A stretch of DNA of 7,185 nt from Actinomycetota bacterium (GCA_009697555.1 WLQV01000058.1:1-7185); one strand, 5' to 3'; positions 1-7,185 are shown, numbered from the stretch's first letter. Numbers and translations are program-made. The notes: generated from the sequence alone by a model not told the origin.

Positions 1-567
1 GCGCAGTGCACCGACAAACGTGTTAATCAAGTCACTCCTGCACTCTTTAAGAAATATAAGAATGTCTCAGCATTTGCTGGTGCCAAGCAGAGTGAATTGG
101 AATCCCTGATTCATTCTCTTGGCTTCTTTCGCATGAAAGCTAAGAGCATCAAAGGATTAGCAATAAAAATTCTGGAAGATTTTGATGGGGAGGTTCCGGG
201 CAATCTTGAATCACTCATTACTCTTCCGGGAGTTGGGCGTAAAACTGCCAACGTTGTTTTAGGTCATGCCTTTGATATTCCAGGCATCACAGTTGATACC
301 CACTTTGGACGTTTAAGTCGTCGCTTTGGTTGGAGCACTTCGCAGGATCCAGTAAAAGTTGAACATGAAGTAGGCGCGCTGATCCCTCAGAAAGAGTGGA
401 CCAATCTCTCGCAACGCATGATTTGGCATGGCCGGCGCATCTGTCACTCACGTAAACCTGCATGTGGTGCATGTCCACTGAGTAAAATCTGTCCATCAGT
501 AGGAATTGGTGAAATGGATCCTGTTAAAGCACGTGCTCTCGTGAAAAGCGATGCCGATTTCCGATGA
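1..567 (+). CDS. nth: Endonuclease III (DNA glycosylase/AP lyase), 5' truncated by window edge
   Basis: Base-excision repair enzyme that removes oxidised pyrimidines and nicks the abasic site by beta-elimination. The frame is open from base 1, starting at the AQCTD motif, so by comparison with E. coli Nth (211 aa) about 40 or more N-terminal residues lie upstream. The TTG at 97 is internal and not the start. Visible are the helix-hairpin-helix LPGVGRKTA with the catalytic Lys (codon 81, bases 241-243), the VDTH catalytic Asp (codon 99, bases 295-297) at the expected 18-residue distance, and a complete 4Fe-4S ligand set C-X6-C-X2-C-X5-C at codons 148, 155, 158 and 164. The C-terminal style ([17 protein letters not shown]) is typical of actinobacterial Nth. 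The stop overlaps the next start by 4 bases (ATGA, 564-567), implying translational coupling. All catalytic and cluster residues in view are intact. Confidence 0.97.
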   Translation, partial: AQCTDKRVNQVTPALFKKYKNVSAFAGAKQSELESLIHSLGFFRMKAKSIKGLAIKILEDFDGEVPGNLESLITLPGVGRKTANVVLGHAFDIPGITVDTHFGRLSRRFGWSTSQDPVKVEHEVGALIPQKEWTNLSQRMIWHGRRICHSRKPACGACPLSKICPSVGIGEMDPVKARALVKSDADFR

Positions 568-1094
568 AGCGCCTTGCAATAATTGCGATCTCACTTCTTG
601 CACTTACTAGTTGTGGCACCCCTGCGAAAGTATCTGGCTCAATAACGCCATGTAATTCCATAAATCACAGCGCTGCAGGCAGTGGAAAATTACTCGAGTG
701 TGTAGGTGGCGGCGAAGGCATTCACTTAGGTGACTTACGCGGTCCGATGATTGTTAACGTTTGGGGTTCTTGGTGCACTAGTTGTAAAGATGAATTGCCT
801 ATTTTTCTCTCCTTTTATCCCAAGCTCACTGGAACTCCAATTCAATTAGTGGGAATTGATGTAGAGGAGACTAGCAAGAGCGATGGCCTTAACTTTATGA
901 AGAAGGAGGGAATGCTCTGGCCGAGTCTGTTAGATCCTGATGGCCGCACACGTGGTGCATTTGGCATGGGAGTTCCGGTTACCTGGTTTATTGCTGCCGA
1001 CGGCACGATTCTCTATAAAAAAATTGGCGTACTCAAAGATGAGACCGAGCTCAGAAATTTAGTGAAGAAATACTTTCAGCGAGAGATTCTATGA
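564..1094 (+). CDS. TlpA/ResA-like thioredoxin-fold lipoprotein
   Basis: Predicted exported, membrane-anchored thiol-disulfide oxidoreductase of 176 aa. The N-terminus is a lipoprotein signal: K2-R3, a hydrophobic stretch at 4-14, and lipobox L-T-S-C with Cys17 as the lipidated residue. The thioredoxin fold follows: [10 protein letters not shown] with the WCxxC active site at Cys71/Cys74, and a cis-proline loop GVPVTWFI with Pro138. These are standard TlpA/ResA features. Two further cysteines, Cys30 and Cys46, lie in the segment before the fold and could form a structural disulfide. It sits between nth and a CvpA-like gene with ATGA overlaps on both sides, matching the position of the membrane-tethered thioredoxin Rv3673c in M. 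tuberculosis. The substrate (cytochrome c maturation, disulfide reduction or other) cannot be told from sequence, and no CcdA-type electron donor is in the window. The start is fixed by the overlap and the signal peptide. Confidence 0.9.
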   Translation: MKRLAIIAISLLALTSCGTPAKVSGSITPCNSINHSAAGSGKLLECVGGGEGIHLGDLRGPMIVNVWGSWCTSCKDELPIFLSFYPKLTGTPIQLVGIDVEETSKSDGLNFMKKEGMLWPSLLDPDGRTRGAFGMGVPVTWFIAADGTILYKKIGVLKDETELRNLVKKYFQREIL

Positions 1095-1585
1095 TCATCG
1101 ATTTTGTACTTGGCACCCTCCTGATATTTGGAGTTGTTAGAGGATTTAGTAGCGGCTTACTAAAAACCTTACTCACTACAATCTTCTATCTTTTAGGTGG
1201 GGTCGCTGGTTTTGGTATTGGCATTCACTACTTGGAAAACTCACCAACATCTGTGAAGAAAGTGGCGCTGCTATTTCTTGCAATTGTTGTGGGAGGCGTG
1301 ATCGGTCAGTTATTTGGAAAAGCACTTGGCAAATTTATTCACGCCAAAATTCTCTGGGCACCCATTAAGTTTCTTGATTCACTTGCTGGTGGAGCGTTAG
1401 GAATTATTCAGAGCGGGCTACTCATCTATTTTCTTGCCGTTCTCCTACAAATTTCGCCGTGGACAAGTGGCCAGAAAGAATTAGCGAAATCCCAGATCTA
1501 TCCCAAGATTGAAGCAAAAGTGCCTAGTGCTGTGAAGAATTTAACTACTAATCTTCATCTTTCCCGGTACTCAAGCCCTCTTTAA
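1091..1585 (+). CDS. CvpA-family membrane protein, resembling the membrane half of MarP without protease
   Basis: A 164-aa integral membrane protein with about four hydrophobic helices (roughly residues 2-18, 27-47, 57-80 and 101-120) and a short polar C-terminal tail. The N-terminal IDFVLGTLLIFGVVRGFSSG pattern and the WAPIKFLDSLAGGALGIIQ block around residues 89-107 fit the CvpA family (Pfam name: colicin V production protein). They also fit the N-terminal domain of actinobacterial MarP (Rv3671c), a membrane serine protease involved in acid resistance. The tail (LAKSQIYPKIEAKVPSAVKN, 131-150) resembles the MarP linker, but the frame then stops and no trypsin-like domain can follow because acs occupies the DNA. 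GAGAG at 1081-1085 is a plausible ribosome site for the ATG, which overlaps the previous stop. The function of this protease-less form is unknown. The 3' end overlaps the convergent acs by 38 bases. Confidence 0.8.
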   Translation: MIIDFVLGTLLIFGVVRGFSSGLLKTLLTTIFYLLGGVAGFGIGIHYLENSPTSVKKVALLFLAIVVGGVIGQLFGKALGKFIHAKILWAPIKFLDSLAGGALGIIQSGLLIYFLAVLLQISPWTSGQKELAKSQIYPKIEAKVPSAVKNLTTNLHLSRYSSPL

Positions 1586-3506
1586 TCAGCTTCATAACAT
1601 TGGGATCTGCCAGTGTTGTGGAATCTCCGACTGCCCGATTTTCAGCGACATCTTTGAGCAAGCGGCGCATAATCTTTCCGCTACGAGTCTTAGGCAACTC
1701 AGCTACAACCATTATTTGGCGCGGTTTTGCGATCGGCCCAATCTCCTTCGAGACGTGATTGCGCAGCTGCTGAATTAATTCATCGCCGCCAACATTGGGA
1801 ATACCACCGCGCAAAATAACGAAGGCAACAATTCCTTGACCAGTCATGGCATCTGCTGCGCCAACAACAGCGGCTTCAGCAACTGCTTCATGGGAAACAA
1901 GGGCTGATTCAACTTCAGTTGTAGAGATGCGGTGTCCAGAAACATTCATGACATCGTCGACTCGACCAAGTAACCAAATTGCACCATCGGTATCGAGCTT
2001 GGCACCATCGCCAGCAAAATATTTATTCTCAAAGCGCGACCAGTAAGTGCTCTTATAGCGCTCATCCTCGCCCCAAATACCGCGCAACATAGATGGCCAT
2101 GGCTCATCGAGAATTAAGAATCCACCGTGACCATTACCAACTTCTTGCGCTTTATCGTCAACAACCTTTGCACTAATTCCAGGAAGTGGGCGCATTGCAG
2201 AACCAGGTTTAGTTGCAGTCACACCAGGAAGTGGTGAAATCATGATCGCGCCAGTTTCAGTCTGCCACCAGGTATCGACGATTGGGCAGCGATTACCACC
2301 AATAACATCGCGGTACCACATCCATGCTTCTGGATTAATTGGTTCGCCAACTGAACCTAGTAAGCGAAGCGATTTGAGGTTGTGCGCCTTAGGAAATTCA
2401 TCGCCCCACTTCATCCAGGTGCGAATCAAAGTTGGCGCGGTGTACAAAATTGTTACGCCGTACTTTTCTACTAATTCAAAAATTCTTCCCTTATGAGGAG
2501 TATCTGGTGTTCCTTCATACATCACTTGAGTTGCACCATTAATCAGCGGGCCATAAACCACATAAGAGTGACCAGTAATCCAGCCGATGTCAGCGGTACA
2601 CCAATAGACATCACTCTCAGCCTTGAGATCAAAGACTGCTTTATGCGTGAAAGCTGCCTGCGTTAAATAGCCGCCAGTTGTGTGAAAAATGCCCTTGGGC
2701 TTAGCGGTTGTGCCAGAGGTATAGAGAATAAAGAGTGGATGTTCGCTATCGAAACTTTCGGCAACATGCTCTGCTGATTGGCGATCGACAATGTCGTGCC
2801 ACCAAATATCGAGTTCGCTATTCCACGCAGTTTCCTGTCCAGTGCGCTTTACAACGAGAACATTCTTGACATTGTGCTTGCCCTTGAGCGCTTCATCGAC
2901 TGCTGGCTTGAGTGCAAATGCACCACCTTTGCGGAAACCACCATCGGCAGTAATCACTAGCGTGGCATCGGCATCTTGAATTCGCGAAAGTAGCGCCTCG
3001 GCAGAGAAGCCACCGAAGACAACAGAGTGCATCGCACCAATGCGGGCACATGCCAATATCGCAATTGCCGCTTCAGGAATCATCGGCATGTAAATCGCAA
3101 CGCGATCTTCGGCCTTTATGCCAAGTTCAATGAGCGCATTGGCTGATTTCTTAACTTCACTGAGCAATTGTGCATAAGTAATTGTGCGGGTGTCACCTGG
3201 TTCGCCTTCAAAGTGAAAGGCAACACGATCGCCAATACCTGCTGCTACATGTCGATCTAAACAGTTAACCGATGCATTGAGCTTTCCGCCAATGAACCAC
3301 TTTGCATAAGGAGAATTCCACTCCAACACTTTTGACCATGGCTTATCCCAGGTAAGTGCGCGCGCTTGCTCTTCCCAAAATCCCAATCGATCTCTCTGCG
3401 CGATTTCATAAATATCTGCCTTGGCATTTGCGGCAGCTGCAAACTCTTTGCTCGGTGCAAATGTGCGAGCTTCGTGAGATAAATTCTCTAGTGATTCGTT
3501 ACTCAT
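1548..3506 (-). CDS. acs: Acetyl-CoA synthetase (AMP-forming)
   Basis: Converts acetate, ATP and CoA to acetyl-CoA via acetyl-AMP in the cytoplasm. The 652-aa length from the ATG at 3504-3506 matches the family. ANL-superfamily motifs appear in order: P-loop YTSGTTAKPKG (262-272), DIGWITGHSY (306-315), DTWWQTETG (411-419), the hinge/adenylation region GRVDDVMNVSGHRIS (514-528), and KTRSGKIMRR with the acylation-regulated catalytic Lys611. Trp414 aligns with the Salmonella Acs residue of the same number, which limits the pocket to acetate. Ile310 replaces Val310, a conservative change. An in-frame GTG at 3528-3530 would add eight residues (MQGSLSRI). The ATG is preferred because MSNESLENLSHE resembles the usual actinobacterial Acs N-terminus, though neither start has a good Shine-Dalgarno. 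The gene stands alone, divergent from the small gene at 3644 and convergent with the CvpA-like gene. Confidence 0.97.
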   Translation of the reverse strand: MSNESLENLSHEARTFAPSKEFAAAANAKADIYEIAQRDRLGFWEEQARALTWDKPWSKVLEWNSPYAKWFIGGKLNASVNCLDRHVAAGIGDRVAFHFEGEPGDTRTITYAQLLSEVKKSANALIELGIKAEDRVAIYMPMIPEAAIAILACARIGAMHSVVFGGFSAEALLSRIQDADATLVITADGGFRKGGAFALKPAVDEALKGKHNVKNVLVVKRTGQETAWNSELDIWWHDIVDRQSAEHVAESFDSEHPLFILYTSGTTAKPKGIFHTTGGYLTQAAFTHKAVFDLKAESDVYWCTADIGWITGHSYVVYGPLINGATQVMYEGTPDTPHKGRIFELVEKYGVTILYTAPTLIRTWMKWGDEFPKAHNLKSLRLLGSVGEPINPEAWMWYRDVIGGNRCPIVDTWWQTETGAIMISPLPGVTATKPGSAMRPLPGISAKVVDDKAQEVGNGHGGFLILDEPWPSMLRGIWGEDERYKSTYWSRFENKYFAGDGAKLDTDGAIWLLGRVDDVMNVSGHRISTTEVESALVSHEAVAEAAVVGAADAMTGQGIVAFVILRGGIPNVGGDELIQQLRNHVSKEIGPIAKPRQIMVVAELPKTRSGKIMRRLLKDVAENRAVGDSTTLADPNVMKLIKEGLSTGKDED

Positions 3507-3544
3507 GATGCGCGAAAGGCTACCTTGCACAGCGCCCCGACGGA

Positions 3545-3560
3545 AGTGTTCTCACTCACT
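3545..3560. promoter_or_regulatory. Possible Crp/GlxR-type operator upstream of acs
   Basis: The sequence reads AGTG-ttctcact-CACT, an inverted repeat with the GTG-N8-CAC core used by Crp-family regulators, including actinobacterial Crp/GlxR (consensus close to TGTGA-N6-TCACA). Only the right half keeps the TCAC form; the left is GTGT instead of GTGA. It lies about 40-55 bases upstream of the acs ATG, where such a site could act, and Crp-type control of acetate genes is known in other bacteria. A short degenerate motif like this can occur by chance. Confidence 0.25.
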
Positions 3561-3630
3561 CGAGTTCTCCCCAAGTGATCACCGGTGCGAAGAAATTCCG
3601 TGTGGCGATCGCGGAAGATCTCACCCTGTG

Positions 3631-3639
3631 AAAGGAGGT
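3631..3639 (+). promoter_or_regulatory. Perfect extended Shine-Dalgarno for the 36-aa gene
   Basis: AAAGGAGGT is a nine-base match to the complement of the conserved 16S rRNA 3' end, five bases (counted from GGAGG) before the ATG at 3644. It is by far the strongest ribosome-binding site in the window: fba has GGGAG, purA GAGAAG, and purD none at a normal distance. It both sets the start and argues that the small frame is really translated. Confidence 0.85.
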
Positions 3640-3643
3640 CGTT

Positions 3644-3754
3644 ATGTCCTTAATTTCCCTGCTGACATTGGCCATCAAAGCGCTGGGTAGTCCAGCGATT
3701 ATGTCGGTGATCATTGCCGCTCTGAACAGAGCAGTTCTCCTGCTTGGGCGCTAA
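3644..3754 (+). CDS. 36-aa hydrophobic cationic peptide, unrecognised family
   Basis: I do not recognise this gene. It encodes 36 residues starting MSLISLLTLAIKALG and ending LNRAVLLLGR, with TAA at 3752-3754. It has no acidic residue, three basic ones (Lys12, Arg29, Arg36) and no cysteine or aromatic. Two hydrophobic segments (about 3-14 and 18-34) are separated by Gly15-Ser16-Pro17. In helical spacing, Ser2/Ser5/Thr8/Lys12 and Ser21/Ala25/Asn28-Arg29/Arg36 form narrow polar stripes, suggesting two membrane-active or membrane-embedded helices with a kink. Evidence that it is real: the perfect Shine-Dalgarno at 3631-3639, an independent strong terminator starting 22 bases after the stop, and location in its own interval between acs and fba. 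Possible roles include a small membrane-complex subunit, a leaderless bacteriocin-like or modulin-like peptide, or a type I toxin; the sequence does not decide. No promoter could be assigned. Confidence 0.75.
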   Translation: MSLISLLTLAIKALGSPAIMSVIIAALNRAVLLLGR

Positions 3755-3761
3755 GGCCCAA
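3730..3761 (+). other. Hairpins over the 3' end and stop codon of the 36-aa gene
   Basis: Two small adjacent inverted repeats: AGCAG/CTGCT (3730-3734 with 3740-3744, 5-base loop) and TTGGGC/GCCCAA (3744-3749 with 3756-3761, 6-base loop containing the TAA stop). They share base 3744, so they cannot both form completely. The second is GC-rich but has no following T-run, so it is not itself a terminator. It may stabilise the mRNA end. CTCCT at 3737-3741 can also pair with AGGAG of the Shine-Dalgarno, a weak hint of long-range masking. Confidence 0.4.
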
Positions 3762-3775
3762 ATAAGGGTTGTATG

Positions 3776-3811
3776 AAAAATCGCCGTTGCCATTTGGCTG
3801 CGGCGATTTTT
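3776..3811 (+). terminator. Strong intrinsic terminator after the 36-aa gene
   Basis: An 11-bp perfect stem, AAAAATCGCCG (3776-3786) with CGGCGATTTTT (3801-3811). The 14-base loop can itself form an inner GCC/GGC pairing around ATTT. The stem ends in a T-run followed by CTT, the layout of a rho-independent terminator for + strand transcription. It ends the small-gene transcript and insulates fba, 75 bases downstream, from it. It is the only clear terminator in the window. Confidence 0.9.
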
Positions 3812-3830
3812 CTTACCGCCTCGGAGGTGC

Positions 3831-3857
3831 TTGAATTGACCGTAAGCCTCCAACAAT
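3831..3857 (+). promoter_or_regulatory. Tentative fba promoter
   Basis: Because the terminator at 3776-3811 closes the upstream unit, fba needs its own promoter in 3812-3886. The best candidate by eye is TTGAAT (3831-3836), 15-base spacer, AACAAT (3852-3857), giving a leader of roughly 20-25 bases. TTGACC at 3836-3841 is a better -35 but has no hexamer at the right distance. The spacer is short and the -10 lacks the first T, so this is weak. Confidence 0.3.
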
Positions 3858-3886
3858 GATCGAACGAGAAACAGTGGGAGCTGTAA

Positions 3887-4921
3887 ATGCCAATTGCAAC
3901 GCCTGAGATCTACGGCCAAATGCTCGATCGCGCTAAAGCTGGAGCATTCGCATATCCGGCAATAAATGTCTCTTCTTCGCAAACTTTAATTGCAGCACTT
4001 CGTGGTTTTGCCGAAGCGCAATCCGATGGCATCATCCAATTTTCCTGGGGCGGCGCAGAGTACGCATCAGGTTCAACCATTAAGAATTCAGTCGATGGTG
4101 CAGTTGCGCTCGCAGAGTATGCGCACATTGTTGCGAAAAATTATGGTGTCAACATCGCACTTCACACAGATCATTGCCCAGTTGAAAAACTCGATTCATT
4201 CATGCGACCACTTTTAGACATTGGCGCTAAGCGAATTGCATCGGGCCTTGCACCACTCTTCCAATCTCACATGTGGGATGGCTCAGCAGTTTCGATGCCA
4301 GAGAATATGAAGATTGCCGATGAATTGATTACAAAGTCACAAGCTGCGCGCACTATTTTAGAAATTGAAATCGGCGTTGTCGGTGGCGAAGAAGATGGCG
4401 TTGAAGCAAAACATGATGCCAAGCTGTACTCCACACCAGAAGATGCATTGATGACAGTGGAGACTCTTGGTTGGGGCGAACGCGGTCGCTACATGGTTGC
4501 CGCAACTTTTGGAAATGTGCACGGTGTTTATAAGCCAGGCAATGTGGTCCTGCAACCAAAGATTCTGCGCACTCTGCAAGATGCAGTCGCCGCAACGAAA
4601 TCCCTCCCTGCTGGAAGCAAGCCGATGGACTTGGTATTCCACGGTGGATCGGGCTCGCTCCTTACTGAGATTCGCGAGGCCCTCGATTACGGCGTAATTA
4701 AGATGAATATCGATACCGATACGCAATATGCATTTACTCGCCCAGTGGTTGACCACGTGATGAAAAATTACGATGGCGTGCTGAAGGTTGATAGCGAAGT
4801 TGGCAACAAGAAGGCATACGATCCTCGTGCTTGGGGCAAAGCGGCCGAAGCCGGTATGGCTGCTCGCGTAGTCCGTGCCTGCGAAGACCTTCGCTCCACC
4901 GGCACTTCACTGTTGAAGTAG
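3887..4921 (+). CDS. fba: Fructose-bisphosphate aldolase, class II
   Basis: Zinc-dependent aldolase that reversibly splits fructose-1,6-bisphosphate to DHAP and glyceraldehyde-3-phosphate, serving glycolysis and gluconeogenesis. The 344-aa length matches the class IIA (E. coli FbaA-like) group. Visible landmarks are ALHTDHC with catalytic Asp95 and zinc ligand His96, EIEIGVVGGEEDGV (159-172), zinc ligands His212 in FGNVHGVYKPGNV and His252 in LVFHGGSGS, and the phosphate-binding/Schiff-independent loop KMNIDTDTQ with Asn274 and Asp276. All family-critical residues are present. The ATG is supported by GGGAG at 3876-3880, six bases upstream. It is the first gene after the terminator and is followed 29 bases later by purA; fba and purA are also near neighbours in M. 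tuberculosis (Rv0363c and Rv0357c). Confidence 0.97.
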   Translation: MPIATPEIYGQMLDRAKAGAFAYPAINVSSSQTLIAALRGFAEAQSDGIIQFSWGGAEYASGSTIKNSVDGAVALAEYAHIVAKNYGVNIALHTDHCPVEKLDSFMRPLLDIGAKRIASGLAPLFQSHMWDGSAVSMPENMKIADELITKSQAARTILEIEIGVVGGEEDGVEAKHDAKLYSTPEDALMTVETLGWGERGRYMVAATFGNVHGVYKPGNVVLQPKILRTLQDAVAATKSLPAGSKPMDLVFHGGSGSLLTEIREALDYGVIKMNIDTDTQYAFTRPVVDHVMKNYDGVLKVDSEVGNKKAYDPRAWGKAAEAGMAARVVRACEDLRSTGTSLLK

Positions 4922-4925
4922 TACC

Positions 4926-4931
4926 TACAAT
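4926..4931 (+). promoter_or_regulatory. Candidate -10 element for purA
   Basis: TACAAT in the 29-base gap between fba and purA is a near-perfect -10 hexamer ending 19 bases before the purA ATG. No good -35 is seen 16-18 bases upstream (bases around 4902-4908 read GCACTTC), so it would be a weak or activator-dependent promoter inside an otherwise co-directional fba-purA-purD run. GAGAAG (4939-4944) between it and the ATG is the probable ribosome site. Confidence 0.4.
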
Positions 4932-4947
4932 CGAAAGCGAGAAGTAA

Positions 4948-6234
<1,287 letters not shown>

Positions 6235-6237
6235 CCA

Positions 6238-7185
6238 ATGAGAATCCTCCTAGTCGGAAGCGGCGGCCGCGAGCACGCACTTGCACTAGGGCTACATCAA
6301 GATCCTGCAGTCACTGATTTACATTGCGCACCAGGAAATCCTGGCATCGCCGAATTTGCCACACTCCATCCAGTTGATGTCACCGATAACATCGCAATCA
6401 CTTCACTAGCTCAATCTTTAGCGGTTGATTTAGTTGTTGTGGGACCAGAAGTTCCCCTTGTCAATGGCGTCGCAGATGCACTTCGTGCCGGTGGTATTCC
6501 TACCTTTGGCCCCTCAAAGGCTGCAGCGCAATTAGAGGGTTCAAAGAATTTTGCTAAAGAAGTTATGCGCGATGCTGGAGTGCCAACGGCGCGTAGCTTT
6601 ACTTGCACAACTGAGCAAGAAATTGCCGCGGCACTGGATGAATTCGGCGCACCCTATGTTGTTAAAGATGATGGGCTTGCAGCTGGCAAAGGCGTAGTTG
6701 TTACTCATGATCGAAGTGAAGCACTTGCTCATGCCCTTTCATGCAAGCGCGTGGTGATTGAAGAATATTTAGCAGGTCCAGAAATTTCACTCTTTGGTAT
6801 TTCAGATGGCCAGAGAATTTTGGCGATGCAACCTGCCCAAGATTTCAAACGTGCACATGACAATGATGAAGGTCCAAATACTGGTGGCATGGGTGCGTAC
6901 TCGCCGCTGCCATGGGCACCCAGTGACATCATCGAAGATACTCACAAACAAGTTTTGGCACCGATGATTGCTGAGATGGCAGCGCGTGGTACGCCATTTA
7001 TTGGATTGCTCTATGCCGGACTTGCACTTACCGATCACGGTATTCGAGTCATTGAATTCAATGTGCGCTTTGGCGATCCAGAAACACAAGTGTTAATTCC
7101 ACGGTTAATAACACCGCTTGGTCAACTACTGTTGGCAGCTGCCACCGGAAATCTTGCCCAGCAAGAATTGCAATGGCGCGATGAC
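6238..7185 (+). CDS. purD: Phosphoribosylamine-glycine ligase (GAR synthetase), 3' truncated by window edge
   Basis: Second step of de novo purine synthesis: ATP-dependent joining of glycine to phosphoribosylamine. The frame is open from the ATG at 6238-6240 to the window end, giving 316 codons of a family usually about 420-430 aa. Landmarks: GSGGREHA (7-14), PGNPG (32-36), GPEVPL (69-74), the ATP-grasp lysine loop VKDDGLAAGKGV (142-153), EEYLAGPEIS (175-184), GPNTGGMGAYSP (212-223) and the metal-binding EFNVRFGDPETQ (273-284). The segment between VVV (153-155) and VVIEE (172-176) is about 10 residues shorter than in E. coli, a form I associate with actinobacterial PurD. The missing part is the C-terminal subdomain. 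There is no normally spaced Shine-Dalgarno (AAGGA sits 13 bases upstream), so translation probably couples to purA, whose stop is 3 bases before. Confidence 0.97.
   Translation, partial: MRILLVGSGGREHALALGLHQDPAVTDLHCAPGNPGIAEFATLHPVDVTDNIAITSLAQSLAVDLVVVGPEVPLVNGVADALRAGGIPTFGPSKAAAQLEGSKNFAKEVMRDAGVPTARSFTCTTEQEIAAALDEFGAPYVVKDDGLAAGKGVVVTHDRSEALAHALSCKRVVIEEYLAGPEISLFGISDGQRILAMQPAQDFKRAHDNDEGPNTGGMGAYSPLPWAPSDIIEDTHKQVLAPMIAEMAARGTPFIGLLYAGLALTDHGIRVIEFNVRFGDPETQVLIPRLITPLGQLLLAAATGNLAQQELQWRDD

Larger units (their letters stand above)
3507..3643. other. Divergent intergenic region upstream of acs and the 36-aa gene
   Basis: About 137 bases between the acs start and the small gene. No clear -35/-10 pair was found on either strand. 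The best -10-like hexamers are TAGCCT on the - strand (3517-3522), which would give an almost leaderless acs mRNA, and TACCTT on the + strand (3521-3526); both lack a convincing -35. Palindromes GTGATCAC (3575-3582) and GCGATCGC (3605-3612) and an AGTG-N8-CACT dyad (3545-3560) are present. This stretch must hold at least the acs control region, but exact sites are unresolved. Confidence 0.5.

Noticed and set aside
97..99. TTG as the start of nth
   Set aside because: Homology to Nth ([19 protein letters not shown]) continues upstream to base 1 in the same frame, so the gene enters from outside the window.
3528..3530. GTG as the acs start
   Set aside because: The extra eight residues do not resemble known Acs N-termini, whereas the ATG at 3504-3506 gives a typical one. 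It has not been excluded experimentally.
3542..3566. ECF-sigma-like promoter GGAAGT-N16-GTT on the + strand upstream of the small gene
   Set aside because: The motif is only loosely like the GGAAC/GGAAT-GTT consensus and such matches are frequent by chance; there is no independent support.
3505..3690. 61-codon + strand frame starting at the acs start codon
   Set aside because: It has no ribosome-binding site, begins inside the acs start and ends inside the 36-aa gene in another frame. Its Arg/Cys/His-rich product looks like chance coding.
3824..3838. GGAGG followed by TTG or GTG near 3824-3838 as a second small gene before fba
   Set aside because: The TTG frame hits TGA after two codons and the GTG frame is only about ten codons, so no meaningful product results.
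3650..3982. 110-codon - strand frame across the small gene, terminator and fba start
   Set aside because: It is antisense to well-supported elements, crosses an intrinsic terminator, and has no recognisable motif or ribosome site.
4358..4756. 132-codon - strand frame inside fba
   Set aside because: A shadow of the fba coding strand. The product has no family signature and no start signal.

Overview
The window looks like chromosomal DNA of a compact, mid-GC actinomycete. By eye the base composition is well below that of Streptomyces or Mycobacterium. Three things point to Actinomycetota: (i) the order nth - thioredoxin-like lipoprotein - CvpA/MarP-like membrane protein, convergent with acs, which parallels the Mycobacterium tuberculosis Rv3674c (nth) to Rv3667 (acs) neighbourhood; (ii) the Nth and PurD sequence style; (iii) tight packing with 4-base ATGA overlaps. 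A streamlined freshwater lineage such as the Nanopelagicales (acI) would fit, but this is inferred from gene content and density, not from a marker gene.

Left part (1-1585, + strand): the 3' portion of nth (endonuclease III) runs through two ATGA overlaps into a TlpA/ResA-like lipoprotein and then a four-helix CvpA-family membrane protein. The last resembles the membrane half of the actinobacterial protease MarP but has no protease domain. Its 3' end overlaps that of acs (acetyl-CoA synthetase, - strand) by 38 bases, with no room for a terminator.

Centre (3507-3886): about 380 bases between the divergent acs and fba genes. They hold a perfect extended Shine-Dalgarno, a previously easy-to-miss 36-codon gene for a hydrophobic, cationic peptide (3644-3754), a hairpin over its stop codon, a strong intrinsic terminator (3776-3811), and probably the promoters for acs and fba. 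This small transcription unit is the most interesting item here.

Right part (3887-7185, + strand): fba (class II fructose-bisphosphate aldolase), purA (adenylosuccinate synthetase) and the first 316 codons of purD (GAR synthetase), which runs off the window. purA and purD are separated by 3 bases and serve purine synthesis. fba serves glycolysis/gluconeogenesis. acs, transcribed the other way, activates acetate. Apart from the small gene and the reduced MarP-like protein, this is core housekeeping DNA: no mobile element, CRISPR array, tRNA or rRNA was seen.
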